This document shows, one piece after another, positions 1 to 9,305 of a DNA stretch of 64,000 nucleotides; position 1 is the first letter of the stretch, and each line of letters begins with the position of its first letter. The notes under the pieces were generated by a model. The model was not told the origin of the DNA. It made no database searches and saw nothing but the letters and a program-made list of their open reading frames with translations. A program made the position numbers and the translations under genes. This DNA is from an uncultured Pseudoteredinibacter sp. (GTDB taxonomy: Bacteria > Pseudomonadota > Gammaproteobacteria > Pseudomonadales > Cellvibrionaceae): positions 496,001 through 560,000 of the forward strand of contig NZ_CANMSS010000002.1 in the NCBI RefSeq assembly GCF_947500695.1, given 5' to 3'.

Positions 1-295
1 TAAAGCTCAAGCCCGGCTGCTCGGAGAAAATAAAAGGTAAGCAACCGGCTATTCCCAGCACCGCCCAGAATAAAACGGTAATTAAAAAACCGTCACGAGT
101 TCTTAAATCGTGTTTGGTTTTATTGCTAGGTAGCCAGACCATAAATCCGCTGGCAAAAATTAATGCCATTGCTGAAATAAATGCGATTAGGGATTCGTCG
201 CTGTAATAAATAGATACAAAAATAGGCGGCAGCATGGTCATGCTAAATAGCATGAGCAAAATACCGAGTACACGAAAGATAACCGAAAAGTGCAT
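1..295 (-). CDS. trkH: Trk potassium uptake protein TrkH, N-terminal part (partial)
   Basis: The reverse strand encodes 98 residues from an ATG at 293-295 and runs off the window edge, so the stop is not visible. The protein opens with a hydrophobic helix (MHFSVIFRVLGILLMLFSMT), then a second helix and a segment containing LRTRDGFLITVLFW, which is typical of the TrkH N-terminus. TrkH is the inner-membrane potassium-translocating subunit that works with the peripheral regulator TrkA. It lies 32 nt downstream of trkA in the same direction, so the two are probably one transcript. The call rests on the N-terminal fifth of the protein and on its neighbour. The paralogue TrkG is possible but less likely. 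Confidence 0.85.
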   Translation of the reverse strand, partial: MHFSVIFRVLGILLMLFSMTMLPPIFVSIYYSDESLIAFISAMALIFASGFMVWLPSNKTKHDLRTRDGFLITVLFWAVLGIAGCLPFIFSEQPGLSF

Positions 296-327
296 AGCTG
301 TTTGTGTATTGCCTATTTATTATGCCG

Positions 328-1713
328 CTAAAAGAAGCTAATACCTGTTTGGAACAGATGTTCGATATCGCGGGTATACTTTTTATTTACTAAGAACAGA
401 ATGACGTGGTCACCATCTTCTACGATGACGTGATCATGGGCGATTAGTACTTCGCTGCCGCGGCTACTCTCCCGCACGATAGCGCCAATAGTTGCTCCGT
501 CGGGCAGGTCAATATCTTCAATAGCCTTACCAACAACCTTTGAGTTCTCTTTATCACCATGGGCAATAATTTCGATAGCTTCGGCCGCTCCACGTCGCAA
601 AGAGTGAACATTAACGGTATCGCCTTCACGCACATGGGTAAGCAAACTGCCCAGTGTTGTCTGTTGGGGTGAGATAGCTATATCAATGTCACCGCCTTGC
701 ACCAAATCGACATAGGCAGGATTGCTAATTAAAGCCATAACTTTTCGAGCGCCCAAGCGCTTGGCGAGCATGGACGACATAATATTAGCTTCATCGTCAT
801 TGGTTACCGCTAAAAACACATCGGTGTTTTCAATATTTTCTTCCAGCAGCATTTCCTGGTCAGAAGCCGAGCCATGTAAAACAATGGTGCGCTCTAGCTG
901 TTCAGAAAGAAACTTACAGCGCTGAGCATAAAACTCGATAACCTTTACGGCATAACGGCTTTCTAATTTCTTAGCTAAGCGATAACCAATGTTGCCGCCA
1001 CCGGCGACAATAATGCGTTTGTAGTGAGTCTCTAATCGTCGTAGCTCACTCATCACTGCTCGAATATTAACCTTGGCGGCAATAAAGAAGACTTCATCGT
1101 CCACTTCAATAACCGTGGAGCCTTCAGGCGTGATGGCGCGACCGCGACGATAGATGGCTGCTACGCGAGTGTCTACCGATGGCATGTGTTGACGCAAAAA
1201 GCGCAGCTCCTGACCTACCAATGGGCCGCCATGGTAGGCCCGCACGGCCACCAGCTGTACTTTTCCGTCGGCAAAATCTACGACCTGCAGTGCGCCGGGG
1301 TGCTCAATTAATCGGAAGATGTAATTGGATACCAGCTGCTCCGGGCTGATCAAAACATCAATGGGGATATTTTCATCAGCAAATAAGCCGGGTTTATTCA
1401 AATAGGACTGGGCGCGAATTCGGGCGATTTTAGTTGGGGTCTTAAATAAGCTGTAGGCGATCTGACAGGCGATCATATTGATTTCGTCGTTATTGGTAAC
1501 GGCAACCAACATATCGGCCTCATCAAGGCCTGCGCGTAGTAAAACATCGGGGTGGCAAGCATGTCCAGTAACCACGCCAATATCGATGTGGTCGCGTAGC
1601 TCGCGAAGGCGGTTCTCGTCGGTATCGACAATAGTAATATCGTTAGCTTCGTTGGCGAGGTTTTCGGCGAGTGTTCCACCGACCTGGCCTGCCCCGAGTA
1701 TAATAATTTTCAT
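328..1713 (-). CDS. trkA: Trk system potassium transporter regulatory subunit TrkA
   Basis: This 461-residue protein matches the usual TrkA length of about 458. It contains two tandem RCK units. The first begins [20 protein letters not shown], a Rossmann NAD-binding glycine motif GxGxxG; the second starts near residue 233 with [19 protein letters not shown]. Each is followed by a C-terminal RCK (TrkA-C) domain. TrkA is a cytoplasmic protein that binds the TrkH channel and gates potassium uptake in response to nucleotides. It lies between rsmB and trkH on the same strand, the conserved enterobacterial order def-fmt-rsmB-trkA extended by trkH. The start is the first Met directly before the Rossmann strand. 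Nothing looks broken. Confidence 0.97.
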   Translation of the reverse strand: MKIIILGAGQVGGTLAENLANEANDITIVDTDENRLRELRDHIDIGVVTGHACHPDVLLRAGLDEADMLVAVTNNDEINMIACQIAYSLFKTPTKIARIRAQSYLNKPGLFADENIPIDVLISPEQLVSNYIFRLIEHPGALQVVDFADGKVQLVAVRAYHGGPLVGQELRFLRQHMPSVDTRVAAIYRRGRAITPEGSTVIEVDDEVFFIAAKVNIRAVMSELRRLETHYKRIIVAGGGNIGYRLAKKLESRYAVKVIEFYAQRCKFLSEQLERTIVLHGSASDQEMLLEENIENTDVFLAVTNDDEANIMSSMLAKRLGARKVMALISNPAYVDLVQGGDIDIAISPQQTTLGSLLTHVREGDTVNVHSLRRGAAEAIEIIAHGDKENSKVVGKAIEDIDLPDGATIGAIVRESSRGSEVLIAHDHVIVEDGDHVILFLVNKKYTRDIEHLFQTGISFF

Positions 1714-1777
1714 AGGTTGAACAGCTTAGCTAATCCATTGCGGCTTATAAGGCCATTGCCGGCTAATTCTACGCCTT

Positions 1778-3070
1778 TTATCCGGTTTTTTGCAGACGTG
1801 CGTAGTAAAAACCATCATGGCCACCTGGCTGAGGAAATAATTGGCGGCCATGGCTCACTTTGCAGCCCCAGTGTGCATCGATTTTTAGCTCTTGTGCATC
1901 ACTGTGTTTCTCTAAAAAGGCTGAAATCTGCTCTTCATTTTCTTGCGGTAAAATTGAGCAAGTGGCATAAACGAGTATTCCACCCGGCTTGAGTGTAGCC
2001 CATAGCTTTTCTAGCAGCGCTTGTTGTATTTCACACAGCTCGATAATGTTGTTTGGCTTGCGAAGTAGCTTGATGTCAGGGTGACGACGAATGACACCTG
2101 TAGCTGAACAGGGAGCATCAAGCAAAATACGATCAAATGCTTGACCATCAAACCAAGCATCAATATTGCCTGCATCATCGCAGACTAACTTCGCGCTCAA
2201 ACTCAATCGTTGTAAGTTTTCTTCAACACGCTTTAATCGCTTTGCTTCTGTATCTATCGCTGTAAGGGAAATACCTTTTGCACACTCAAGGATATGGCCT
2301 GTTTTACCGCCAGGAGCACAACAAGCATCTAATATTCGCTGATTGTCTTCGATTTGCAGTAAACCGGCGCTGAATTGTGCGGCTTCATCTTGCACGCTTA
2401 GCCAGCCACCCATAAAGTTGGGTAGTTGCTCAACAGGGCAGGGTTTGGCTAGGGTAATACCATCTGGGCTGAATTGGCAGGCGCTAGCATCGATACCTTG
2501 CTGGTCTAAAAGCTTAAGGTAATCGTCACGGCTTACTCGTTGGCGATTCACTCGCAAACTAAAAGGCGGGTGCTGATTATTTTGTTCAAGAATAGCATTG
2601 GCTTTATCTGGCCAAGCCTGTTGGATTTGTTTGTAGAGCCATTTGGGGTGGCTCTGCTCTAGCCAAGGCTGAGAGCTAATATCGCGATCTTCCAGGCGTT
2701 GATAGCTGCGCAATACACCATTCACTAATTTACAGGCCCAGTTCTTTTTTAGTGCTCGACATGCCTCGACACAACTGGCAACAGCTGCGTGCGGGGGAAT
2801 ACGACTATAGTCCAGCTGATAGCAGCCAATAATTAGTAGCGCCTGTATATCTTGATCTTTGGGCTTAAGCGGCTGTTTTAACAAGCTCTGCAAATGCTGA
2901 TTGATCAGATGGAAGTATCGTAAGCTACCGTAGCAGAGCTCCTGTAGCAGCCCCTTGTCTTGGGGCTTAACTTGCTTCAGCAAAGGCGGCAGGGCGCTGG
3001 CGAGAGAGCCCTGTTGTTTGAATACTTGAGCAATAGCTTTTGCTGCGGCTGCACGGGTGTCCAGTGCCAT
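1778..3070 (-). CDS. rsmB: 16S rRNA (cytosine(967)-C(5))-methyltransferase RsmB
   Basis: The 430-residue product has an N-terminal NusB-like RNA-binding domain (about residues 1-140) followed by a SAM-dependent methyltransferase domain. The SAM-binding motif is LDACCAPGGKTGHILE. Two cysteine motifs typical of RNA m5C methyltransferases are present: LLDAPCSATGVIRRHPD and YATCSILPQENE, the latter carrying the catalytic cysteine. RsmB methylates C967 of 16S rRNA. Its ATG is only 2 nt beyond the fmt stop, which indicates translational coupling in the def-fmt-rsmB-trkA operon. Length agrees with E. coli RsmB (429). The protein is also known as Sun or RrmB. Confidence 0.96.
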   Translation of the reverse strand: MALDTRAAAAKAIAQVFKQQGSLASALPPLLKQVKPQDKGLLQELCYGSLRYFHLINQHLQSLLKQPLKPKDQDIQALLIIGCYQLDYSRIPPHAAVASCVEACRALKKNWACKLVNGVLRSYQRLEDRDISSQPWLEQSHPKWLYKQIQQAWPDKANAILEQNNQHPPFSLRVNRQRVSRDDYLKLLDQQGIDASACQFSPDGITLAKPCPVEQLPNFMGGWLSVQDEAAQFSAGLLQIEDNQRILDACCAPGGKTGHILECAKGISLTAIDTEAKRLKRVEENLQRLSLSAKLVCDDAGNIDAWFDGQAFDRILLDAPCSATGVIRRHPDIKLLRKPNNIIELCEIQQALLEKLWATLKPGGILVYATCSILPQENEEQISAFLEKHSDAQELKIDAHWGCKVSHGRQLFPQPGGHDGFYYARLQKTG

Positions 3071-3072
3071 GC

Positions 3073-4029
3073 TTAGCTCAAGGCCTCGCCGACATTGAAG
3101 AGATCGGCACGACCATTTAACAAGTCCTTAAGGCTCATCGGCTTTTTGCCTGGCAGTTGGATTTGGCTGATGTGTAGCTGTTTATTGTCACCACAAGCCA
3201 CCCAGATACCGTTTTGGTCCACCTTTACAATTGTCCCTGCTGGATCTGTGATATTTTCCTCTAAAGCATTGGCCTGCCAGATTCTTAGTCGCTGAGCCTT
3301 GCCTTTATCTTCGAATCCGCAGTGGGCGACAGGGAAGGGGTTATAAGCGCGTACAGTCTGCTCAATTTGCTGAGCAGACTTCTGCCAATTAATCGCGGCA
3401 TCGGCTTTGCTGAACTTGTGGGCATAGCTTACGCCTTCACTTGGCTGAACTTGGGCAGAGGCACTGCCGTCAGCAATCGCTGCCAGCGCTTGTAAGAGTG
3501 CCGGGCCACCGATTTCCAGCAATTTATCGTGTAGGCTGCCACCAGTTTCATCGCTCTCTATTTCGCAGCGGCGTGTGACTAATACCGGGCCAGTATCTAA
3601 ACCAGCATCCATTTGCATGATGCACACACCCGATTCGCTATCACCTGCTTCAATCGCACGCTGGATAGGCGCCGCGCCGCGCCAACGAGGCAATAGGGAG
3701 GCGTGCACATTGATACAGCCATATTTTGGAGTATCCAAGACAGTTTGAGGCAGCAAGAGCCCATAGGCCACAACCACCATAATGTCGGCGCCGATAGCGT
3801 CGAGGGCAGCTCGATCTTCTGCCTCTTTGAAGTTCAGTGGTTGGTAAACATCAATATCGTGTTGCAGGGCCAGCTGTTTAACGGGGCTAGCATGCAGGCT
3901 CTTGCCACGGTTTGCAGGTCTATCGGGCTGCGTGTAGACGGCGACAACGTCATGCTCGCTATCAAGCAAGGTTTGCAGATGAGCAGCGGCGAAATCCGGC
4001 GTACCGGCAAATACAATTTTTAATGGCAT
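3073..4029 (-). CDS. fmt: Methionyl-tRNA formyltransferase
   Basis: This 318-residue protein formylates initiator Met-tRNA using 10-formyltetrahydrofolate. The N-terminal formyltransferase domain starts LKIVFAGTPDFAAAHL and includes the folate-site motif HASLLPRWRGAAPIQRAI near residues 110-127, followed by MDAGLDTGPVL. The C-terminal OB-like tRNA-binding domain occupies roughly residues 205-318. The gene sits 15 nt downstream of def, the deformylase that removes the same formyl group, and 2 nt upstream of rsmB. Length matches the family (about 310-320). The start is the Met immediately before the first beta strand. Confidence 0.97.
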   Translation of the reverse strand: MPLKIVFAGTPDFAAAHLQTLLDSEHDVVAVYTQPDRPANRGKSLHASPVKQLALQHDIDVYQPLNFKEAEDRAALDAIGADIMVVVAYGLLLPQTVLDTPKYGCINVHASLLPRWRGAAPIQRAIEAGDSESGVCIMQMDAGLDTGPVLVTRRCEIESDETGGSLHDKLLEIGGPALLQALAAIADGSASAQVQPSEGVSYAHKFSKADAAINWQKSAQQIEQTVRAYNPFPVAHCGFEDKGKAQRLRIWQANALEENITDPAGTIVKVDQNGIWVACGDNKQLHISQIQLPGKKPMSLKDLLNGRADLFNVGEALS

Positions 4030-4044
4030 GTTAAATCCGCGAAC

Positions 4045-4554
4045 TTAGGCTTGGCTGCGATGCTGTTTTTCCAGCTTCTTACGAATACGTTGGCGCTTCA
4101 TATTGGAGATGTAATCAACAAACAGCTTACCGTTTAAATGATCAAGCTCGTGCTGTATGCAAACCGCCAAAAGGCCATCTGGCTCTAAGCTAAAGCTTTT
4201 ACCATCTCGGTCTAGGGCGGTTACTCGAATTTGATCTGGACGGCTAACCGTCTCATAGAAGCCTGGTACAGAAAGACAGCCTTCGTCGTAGTCGTGCAAG
4301 CTGTCTTGGTCGAGTACTTCGACACTGGGGTTAATAAATACCAGCGGCTCGTTTTGTTCTTCGCTAACATCAATAACAACAACACGTTTGTGCACATTGA
4401 TTTGGGTGGCAGCTAAACCAACCCCTGGCGCGTCGTACATGGTTTCGAACATGTCGTCCACCAAGGTGCGTATTTCGTCGTTTACTTCATCCACTTCCTC
4501 GGCGGTAGTGCGTAACCTTGGGTCTGGAAATTCTAATATCTCTAATATGGCCAT
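4045..4554 (-). CDS. def: Peptide deformylase
   Basis: The 169-residue enzyme removes the N-formyl group from nascent proteins. All three metal-site motifs are intact: GVGLAATQ (residues 44-51), EGCLSVP with metal ligand Cys93, and QHELDHLNG with His135, Glu136 and His139. These define a type 1 deformylase, an Fe(II)/Zn enzyme. It is the first gene of the leftward def-fmt-rsmB-trkA-trkH operon. Its promoter must lie in the 232-nt region shared with the divergent LysM gene. Length matches E. coli Def (169). Confidence 0.98.
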   Translation of the reverse strand: MAILEILEFPDPRLRTTAEEVDEVNDEIRTLVDDMFETMYDAPGVGLAATQINVHKRVVVIDVSEEQNEPLVFINPSVEVLDQDSLHDYDEGCLSVPGFYETVSRPDQIRVTALDRDGKSFSLEPDGLLAVCIQHELDHLNGKLFVDYISNMKRQRIRKKLEKQHRSQA

Positions 4555-4636
4555 GTGAGCGTGTTAACTGCCTGTGACAAACTTCTAGTAAAAATGTAAG
4601 GAGCGCTGCTAACATTATGATCAAGCAGCAAATATT

Positions 4637-4652
4637 GGACGATTTATCGTCC
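4637..4652. repeat. 16-bp palindrome in the def/lysM divergent region
   Basis: GGACGAT-TT-ATCGTCC is a perfect inverted repeat with a 2-nt centre. It sits 83 bp upstream of def and 134 bp upstream of the LysM gene. It could be an operator for either promoter or a chance palindrome. No T-run follows, so it is not a terminator. Confidence 0.4.
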
Positions 4653-4786
4653 CCTTTACCTGCCGTCTTGCCGCCGAAGCTGCTATATTAGTGACTTAAC
4701 ATCGACTTAAATCGGCAAAAAGCAGGCATTGAGCGGTTTATTATACCGAGAATCTGTAAAGGGGCCGACTACAAAGGGCATTTTCT

Positions 4787-5830
4787 ATGAAAAAAACACT
4801 GCTGGCATCTTTGTTCAGCCTGTCTGCCTTGGCCGCACCGTTGCTCGGTTGGGCTGACGAGCCCCGCCTGAGGAATAGCCACCCGGACACCTACTCAGTG
4901 GTTAAGGGCGATACGCTATGGGATATTTCGGCGCGTTTTCTAGAAAATCCTTGGATGTGGCCTGAAATCTGGCATGCCAATGACCAAATTGCCAATCCTC
5001 ACTTAATCTTCCCTGGTGATCGTATTCGTCTGGTGTATTTGGATGGCAAGCCGCGTTTAACTTTAGATAGAGGCGAGGCTGGGCGTACCTATAAAGCTAA
5101 ATTGGGGCCTGAAATACACGTTGTTCCCAAAGAAAAGGCCATTACAACAATCCCCTTAGATCGCATTAACTCCTTTTTATCCCGTAGTCGCGCAGTAGAT
5201 GTGGGTGTATTGGATGCTGCGCCCTATGTTTTGGCTGGGGGTGATGAGCATATTGTTACAGGTGCTGGGGACAGCTTATATGCGCGCGGTAAGTTTGACA
5301 GCGAAACCAAAGCTTATGGTGTATACCGTCAGGGCGAGGTATACATAGATCCGCAAACCAAAGAGCCGCTTGGTGTTCAGGCAATCGATATTGCATCGAT
5401 CAAACAAAGAGCTCTAAATGGTGATATTGGCACTTTTGATATTATGCGGACCACCCAAGAGGTTAGATTGGGTGACCGCCTGTTGAAAACAGTAGAACGA
5501 TCAATTGATTCGACATTCTTCCCTAGACCACCTAGCCAAGATACCAAAGCTGAAATAATTGGTGTTGAAGGTGGTGTTAATCAGGTTGGCAAGCTAGATG
5601 TAGTAGCTCTGAATAGAGGTACGAGAGAAGAGTTACAGGTTGGTGATGTTTTACTTATTTATAAAAAAGGTGACACCATCCGCGATCGAGTTACTAACGA
5701 GTTAGTCCAGCTGCCAGCGGAAAAGTCGGGTTTGCTTATGGTGTTTAGTGTATTCGAGAAAATGTCATACGGTATTGTATTAGAAGCCGAGAGACCTCTT
5801 CGTACTGGTGATGAGTTAAGATCACCTTAA
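4787..5830 (+). CDS. LysM peptidoglycan-binding domain protein (exported)
   Basis: This 347-residue protein begins with a signal peptide (MKKTLLASLFSLSALAAPLLGWA, cleavage after about residue 23). A single LysM domain follows at about residues 35-82 with the signature YSVVKGDTLWDISARFL and the closing IFPGDRIRLVY. The remaining 260 residues contain no catalytic motif that I recognise. Exported LysM proteins divergent from def and upstream of dprA are a conserved feature of Pseudomonas and Vibrio genomes, so this is the resident protein of that locus. LysM implies binding to peptidoglycan N-acetylglucosamine chains in the periplasm; the precise role is unknown. A strong terminator follows the stop, so it is probably monocistronic. 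Confidence 0.9.
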   Translation: MKKTLLASLFSLSALAAPLLGWADEPRLRNSHPDTYSVVKGDTLWDISARFLENPWMWPEIWHANDQIANPHLIFPGDRIRLVYLDGKPRLTLDRGEAGRTYKAKLGPEIHVVPKEKAITTIPLDRINSFLSRSRAVDVGVLDAAPYVLAGGDEHIVTGAGDSLYARGKFDSETKAYGVYRQGEVYIDPQTKEPLGVQAIDIASIKQRALNGDIGTFDIMRTTQEVRLGDRLLKTVERSIDSTFFPRPPSQDTKAEIIGVEGGVNQVGKLDVVALNRGTREELQVGDVLLIYKKGDTIRDRVTNELVQLPAEKSGLLMVFSVFEKMSYGIVLEAERPLRTGDELRSP

Positions 5831-5852
5831 TCAAAGATCGTATGGCCCCCTT

Positions 5853-5886
5853 AAAAAACCCAGCCACAATTAGCTGGGTTTTTTAT
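5853..5886 (+). terminator. Rho-independent terminator of the LysM gene
   Basis: AAAAAACCCAGC and GCTGGGTTTTTT form a 12-bp stem with an 8-nt loop, ending in a T-run, 22 nt after the LysM stop codon. The A-tract on the other arm would also allow leftward termination. Confidence 0.9.
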
Positions 5887-6124
5887 TTGTACCTAAAACA
5901 AAACTATTTCAATGATATAGACCGTTCAAATAAACAAACTCTTTGCCCGCTCAAGTAGCCTGGCTACCCATATCGGCGTCTTTTTCTCTTAGCTGTCATA
6001 TTTCTTTATCGAATTGTCTTTTCTGACTACAGAATCAGCGCTTATGTGCTAGCGTTAAATAAATAAGCCTGAATATATTTTTGGCAGGCTAAATTAGTAC
6101 GTGCGAAATCTGGTATAGCTTTGG

Positions 6125-9100
6125 ATGGGCAATAGCCGATTTATGGAGAAAGTAGAAGATACAGTTATCGCCAACGAACCCAGTTTGGGCTTGCTGGACT
6201 TAACTCGTCTAATCCCAAAAGGTGGGCTGGATGAAGAAGCTTTTTATCCCCTTGCAATTGATATGGCAACAAGCTTGTCTAAATTGCATGATGAGAGTGT
6301 GTATCATAGCTGCCTACGGCCAGAAAAATTCTTATGCGATAGAAACTTTCAAAACCTGAGTTTAATTAACATTCGACCGAAAGAAAGTGATCTCAAGCAA
6401 TACGCCAACAAAGAAGATGTGCACAGGTTTTGCCAAGATAGCTATTTGGCACCGGAACAAAAAGCACTTATAGCTGAGTTGCAAGGCCCGCTATCAGATA
6501 TTTTTAGTTTAGGCTTATGTTGGTATTTCGTATTATGCGGGCAGGAGCTTATACCAAGGGGATTAACCAGTAAGGATTGTTCTGAATACCTTGAACACTT
6601 AGATAATAAAATAAAAGCGATCAATAACTTTAGCTCTTCAAGGGTATCAAAGCCGCTAATTTATCTGTTGCGGAGTATGCTCTGTATCCATCCGCTGGCG
6701 CGCCCCCAGACAGTTTTGGATATTATCTCAAGCCTAAAACAACTCACCAGAAATCATGCTCAAAGCGAGCCCTATAATGAGCCAACTTTGCTATCTAAGC
6801 TGCATTGCAAGGTAGATCGCTCGAGCGAAATTGAACAGATTATGCAACAGGCTAGCAAAGCGGGTGAAGGTGTTCGTATTGTTAGTATTGAGTCCAGCGC
6901 TGGAAATGGTAAATCAACTCTTTGTCAAAGTGCGGCAATTAATATTGCTAGCAAGTTTACCGCAGTAATTCATATTACTTGCAAAGCCTCTCAAAAGAAT
7001 AGGCCATATTACGGGCTCAAGCAGCTTCTGGGTCAGTTACGAGAATTTCTTATATCCAATGTAGAATTTAAGGATTGGGGGGATGAGCTTGTTGAAGCCT
7101 TGCCTTTGGGGGGGGCGTATATATGTCAGGTTCTACCGGAGTTTAAAGCTTTGTTGCCGGCCGAAGACATTGATACAAAGTCTGCCTTCTTACATAGTCG
7201 ATTTATACAGCAGAGCGTCTTTAGCCTCTTTAATACACTGAGTCAAAACGGTTTTACAAGTGCTGTAATTATTGATGACGCAGAAAACTTAGACCCTGAC
7301 AGCCTGCAAGTGTTGCAGTCCCTCTGGGAATTACCGCCGATAAAAATGTTGGCGGTTCTTGCTTTTAATCCTGGGCGTATTGAACGAATTGAAATTATTG
7401 GACCTAATGCAGTAAACAGTAAAACCATAGAGCTATTTGCACTAGAGGAAACTGAAGCAATTGAACTGTGTGAAAACAGTTTTCCAAGTCTAAGCAATGC
7501 CACTGAGGTAAAAAGACTAGCAGATATGTTGCTAATGTTTAGCCGAGGTAACTTAAAACTTTTTAAGCACTATTGCCTGTTGATTCTGGAAAAAAACATT
7601 ATAGACCGATATGTCTCTGTGGATAAGGTAGACCTGAAAAAAATAGAGACATTGCAAGATGTAAATATTTACGAATTCTATACCTATCGATTAAGCACGC
7701 TGCCGCAACAAGCGATAACAACAATGCAGTATGCCGAGCTTGTTTATCGCACTATGGCAACATCAAATATATCTATATTAAAAGCCCTCAGTAAAGATCA
7801 GGGCCAGGCCTTTAGTGAGGTCTTATCAAAAAATTTAATGTACAGCTCTGATCAAGAGTTTTTCTTTAAAGATAACGTTATATCGAGAATAACCAGCGAA
7901 TACTGGGGTGATGAAAACCTGCTCGAAGCTCATTTATCTCTATGGGAATTGCTTAGAAGTTTAGAAACTTCAAGTTTAGAAGATTGGATATGCTGTTTAA
8001 ACCCGGTGCAGCATTTAATAAAAGATAATAATCTTAAGCTACAACTTCTAGAGCACAACTACCAGTTCGCTGAATATTGCAGAGAGATTGGTGCTCCCTT
8101 AGCTGCAGAGAACTATATTCGCCAAGCAATGCATCTGCTGGAGATTTATCAATTGCAGGACGAACATCAGTTATGTGATGCCCTGTATCAAAGTTATGGA
8201 GAGATCTTGGCGATAAACGGCAAGCTTTGTGAAAGTGATGAGCTTTTTCATAAAGTTCATGATAACTGTAAAGATGCGAAAGATCAGGATTCTATAAGTC
8301 TAAAGCAATATGAGCTTATGGTTGGCATCAACCAGGCGCTACAAAATCAAGTTGGCCAAAAAAAGAGCCAGCTCGCTGATCAACAAAGAACTATCAATGA
8401 GCTTAAGCAAGAACTCTGGGAGGCACAAAACTGTCTACTCGAATCAGAAAAAATGGCAGCTTTAGGAAGTTTGGTTGCAGGTATTACCCATGAAATAAAT
8501 ACTCCAGTTGGTATCAGTATCACTGGTATGAGCCATTTTATCGATAGAACAAAACAGATAAAGAAAAACTACTACAATCAATCGATGACTCAAAAAGAGC
8601 TGGAATTCTATTTTGATTCTTCAGAGCAAGCGGCTGAAATTACTTTTAAAAACTTATTGAGAGCAGCTGACTTGATTCGAAGCTTTAAACGAATATCAGC
8701 AGATCAATCAAATGAACATGCGAGCCGATTCAATCTTATCGATTATATCAATGAGATTTTATTGAGCCTCAGCAGCCAGTATAGTAAGCGCGGTATTACA
8801 GTAGAGTTAAAGCAAGCGAAAGATATCATTGTGAAATCACATCCAGGTTGGTTTTCCCAGATATTTACCAACCTGGTTATGAACTCGCTAATTCATGCTT
8901 TTGAAGAGGGGCAGCAAGGAGCGATAACTATTGAAGTTGAAGTTTCGAATGAGAGACTCAATATAGTGTATCGCGATACTGGCAAAGGTATCAGCGAAGA
9001 GCAAAAACGACAAATCTTTGATCCTTTCTACACAACCAACCGGGACGGTGGTGGAACGGGGTTGGGGATGAGTGTTATATGGGATATTGTTACTGAAAGT

Positions 9101-9190
9101 TTAAGTGGCGAAATTCACTGTGAAAGTACGCTAGGAAAAGGTGTAGTGTTCACCATGGTAATTCCTTGTGAGCATCTCGGAATGAATTAA
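6125..9190 (+). CDS. Pseudokinase/AAA-type ATPase/histidine kinase fusion, kinase N-lobe absent
   Basis: The 1021-residue protein has three parts. Residues 1-210 resemble the C-lobe of a Ser/Thr kinase: H61-S-C replaces the catalytic H-R/K-D, no DFG is visible, but YLAPEQ (107-112) and SDIFSLG (124-130) remain. The P-loop and VAIK lysine are missing because the ORF begins near the hinge; an in-frame TAG at 6116-6118 rules out a longer start. Next is a P-loop ATPase with Walker A AGNGKST (K263) and Walker B VIIDDAENLD (D384-D385). After a helical stretch comes a histidine kinase with H789 in GITHEINTP, N-box NLVMNSLIHAF, and G-boxes DTGKGIS and GGGTGLGM. There is no receiver domain or transmembrane segment. 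It resembles the large trifunctional kinase/ATPase/sensor kinases but is shorter. A TATAGC -10-like box ends 5 nt before the ATG, and I see no clear Shine-Dalgarno. The HD-GYP regulator gene converges on it. Confidence 0.82.
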   Translation: MGNSRFMEKVEDTVIANEPSLGLLDLTRLIPKGGLDEEAFYPLAIDMATSLSKLHDESVYHSCLRPEKFLCDRNFQNLSLINIRPKESDLKQYANKEDVHRFCQDSYLAPEQKALIAELQGPLSDIFSLGLCWYFVLCGQELIPRGLTSKDCSEYLEHLDNKIKAINNFSSSRVSKPLIYLLRSMLCIHPLARPQTVLDIISSLKQLTRNHAQSEPYNEPTLLSKLHCKVDRSSEIEQIMQQASKAGEGVRIVSIESSAGNGKSTLCQSAAINIASKFTAVIHITCKASQKNRPYYGLKQLLGQLREFLISNVEFKDWGDELVEALPLGGAYICQVLPEFKALLPAEDIDTKSAFLHSRFIQQSVFSLFNTLSQNGFTSAVIIDDAENLDPDSLQVLQSLWELPPIKMLAVLAFNPGRIERIEIIGPNAVNSKTIELFALEETEAIELCENSFPSLSNATEVKRLADMLLMFSRGNLKLFKHYCLLILEKNIIDRYVSVDKVDLKKIETLQDVNIYEFYTYRLSTLPQQAITTMQYAELVYRTMATSNISILKALSKDQGQAFSEVLSKNLMYSSDQEFFFKDNVISRITSEYWGDENLLEAHLSLWELLRSLETSSLEDWICCLNPVQHLIKDNNLKLQLLEHNYQFAEYCREIGAPLAAENYIRQAMHLLEIYQLQDEHQLCDALYQSYGEILAINGKLCESDELFHKVHDNCKDAKDQDSISLKQYELMVGINQALQNQVGQKKSQLADQQRTINELKQELWEAQNCLLESEKMAALGSLVAGITHEINTPVGISITGMSHFIDRTKQIKKNYYNQSMTQKELEFYFDSSEQAAEITFKNLLRAADLIRSFKRISADQSNEHASRFNLIDYINEILLSLSSQYSKRGITVELKQAKDIIVKSHPGWFSQIFTNLVMNSLIHAFEEGQQGAITIEVEVSNERLNIVYRDTGKGISEEQKRQIFDPFYTTNRDGGGTGLGMSVIWDIVTESLSGEIHCESTLGKGVVFTMVIPCEHLGMN

Positions 9191-9250
9191 GCTTTATGGC
9201 ATTGCTTTGTTGTATTGGAAACGGCAAATAGAGGTGGCGAAAAGCAGTAT

Positions 9251-9280
9251 AAAAAAACAGGACTTAAAGCCCTGTTTTTG
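9251..9280. terminator. Bidirectional terminator between the kinase and HD-GYP genes
   Basis: AAAAACAGG and CCTGTTTTT form a 9-bp stem around a 9-nt loop, with A/T tracts on both sides. It lies between two converging genes and can serve both directions. Confidence 0.85.
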
Positions 9281-9305
9281 TTTATAGGTTTTAATAGTAG
9301 CTATT

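Noticed and set aside
5887..6124. Missing kinase N-lobe encoded in another frame upstream of 6125
   Set aside because: The stretch is AT-rich with stops in all frames and shows no glycine loop or VAIK-like motif.
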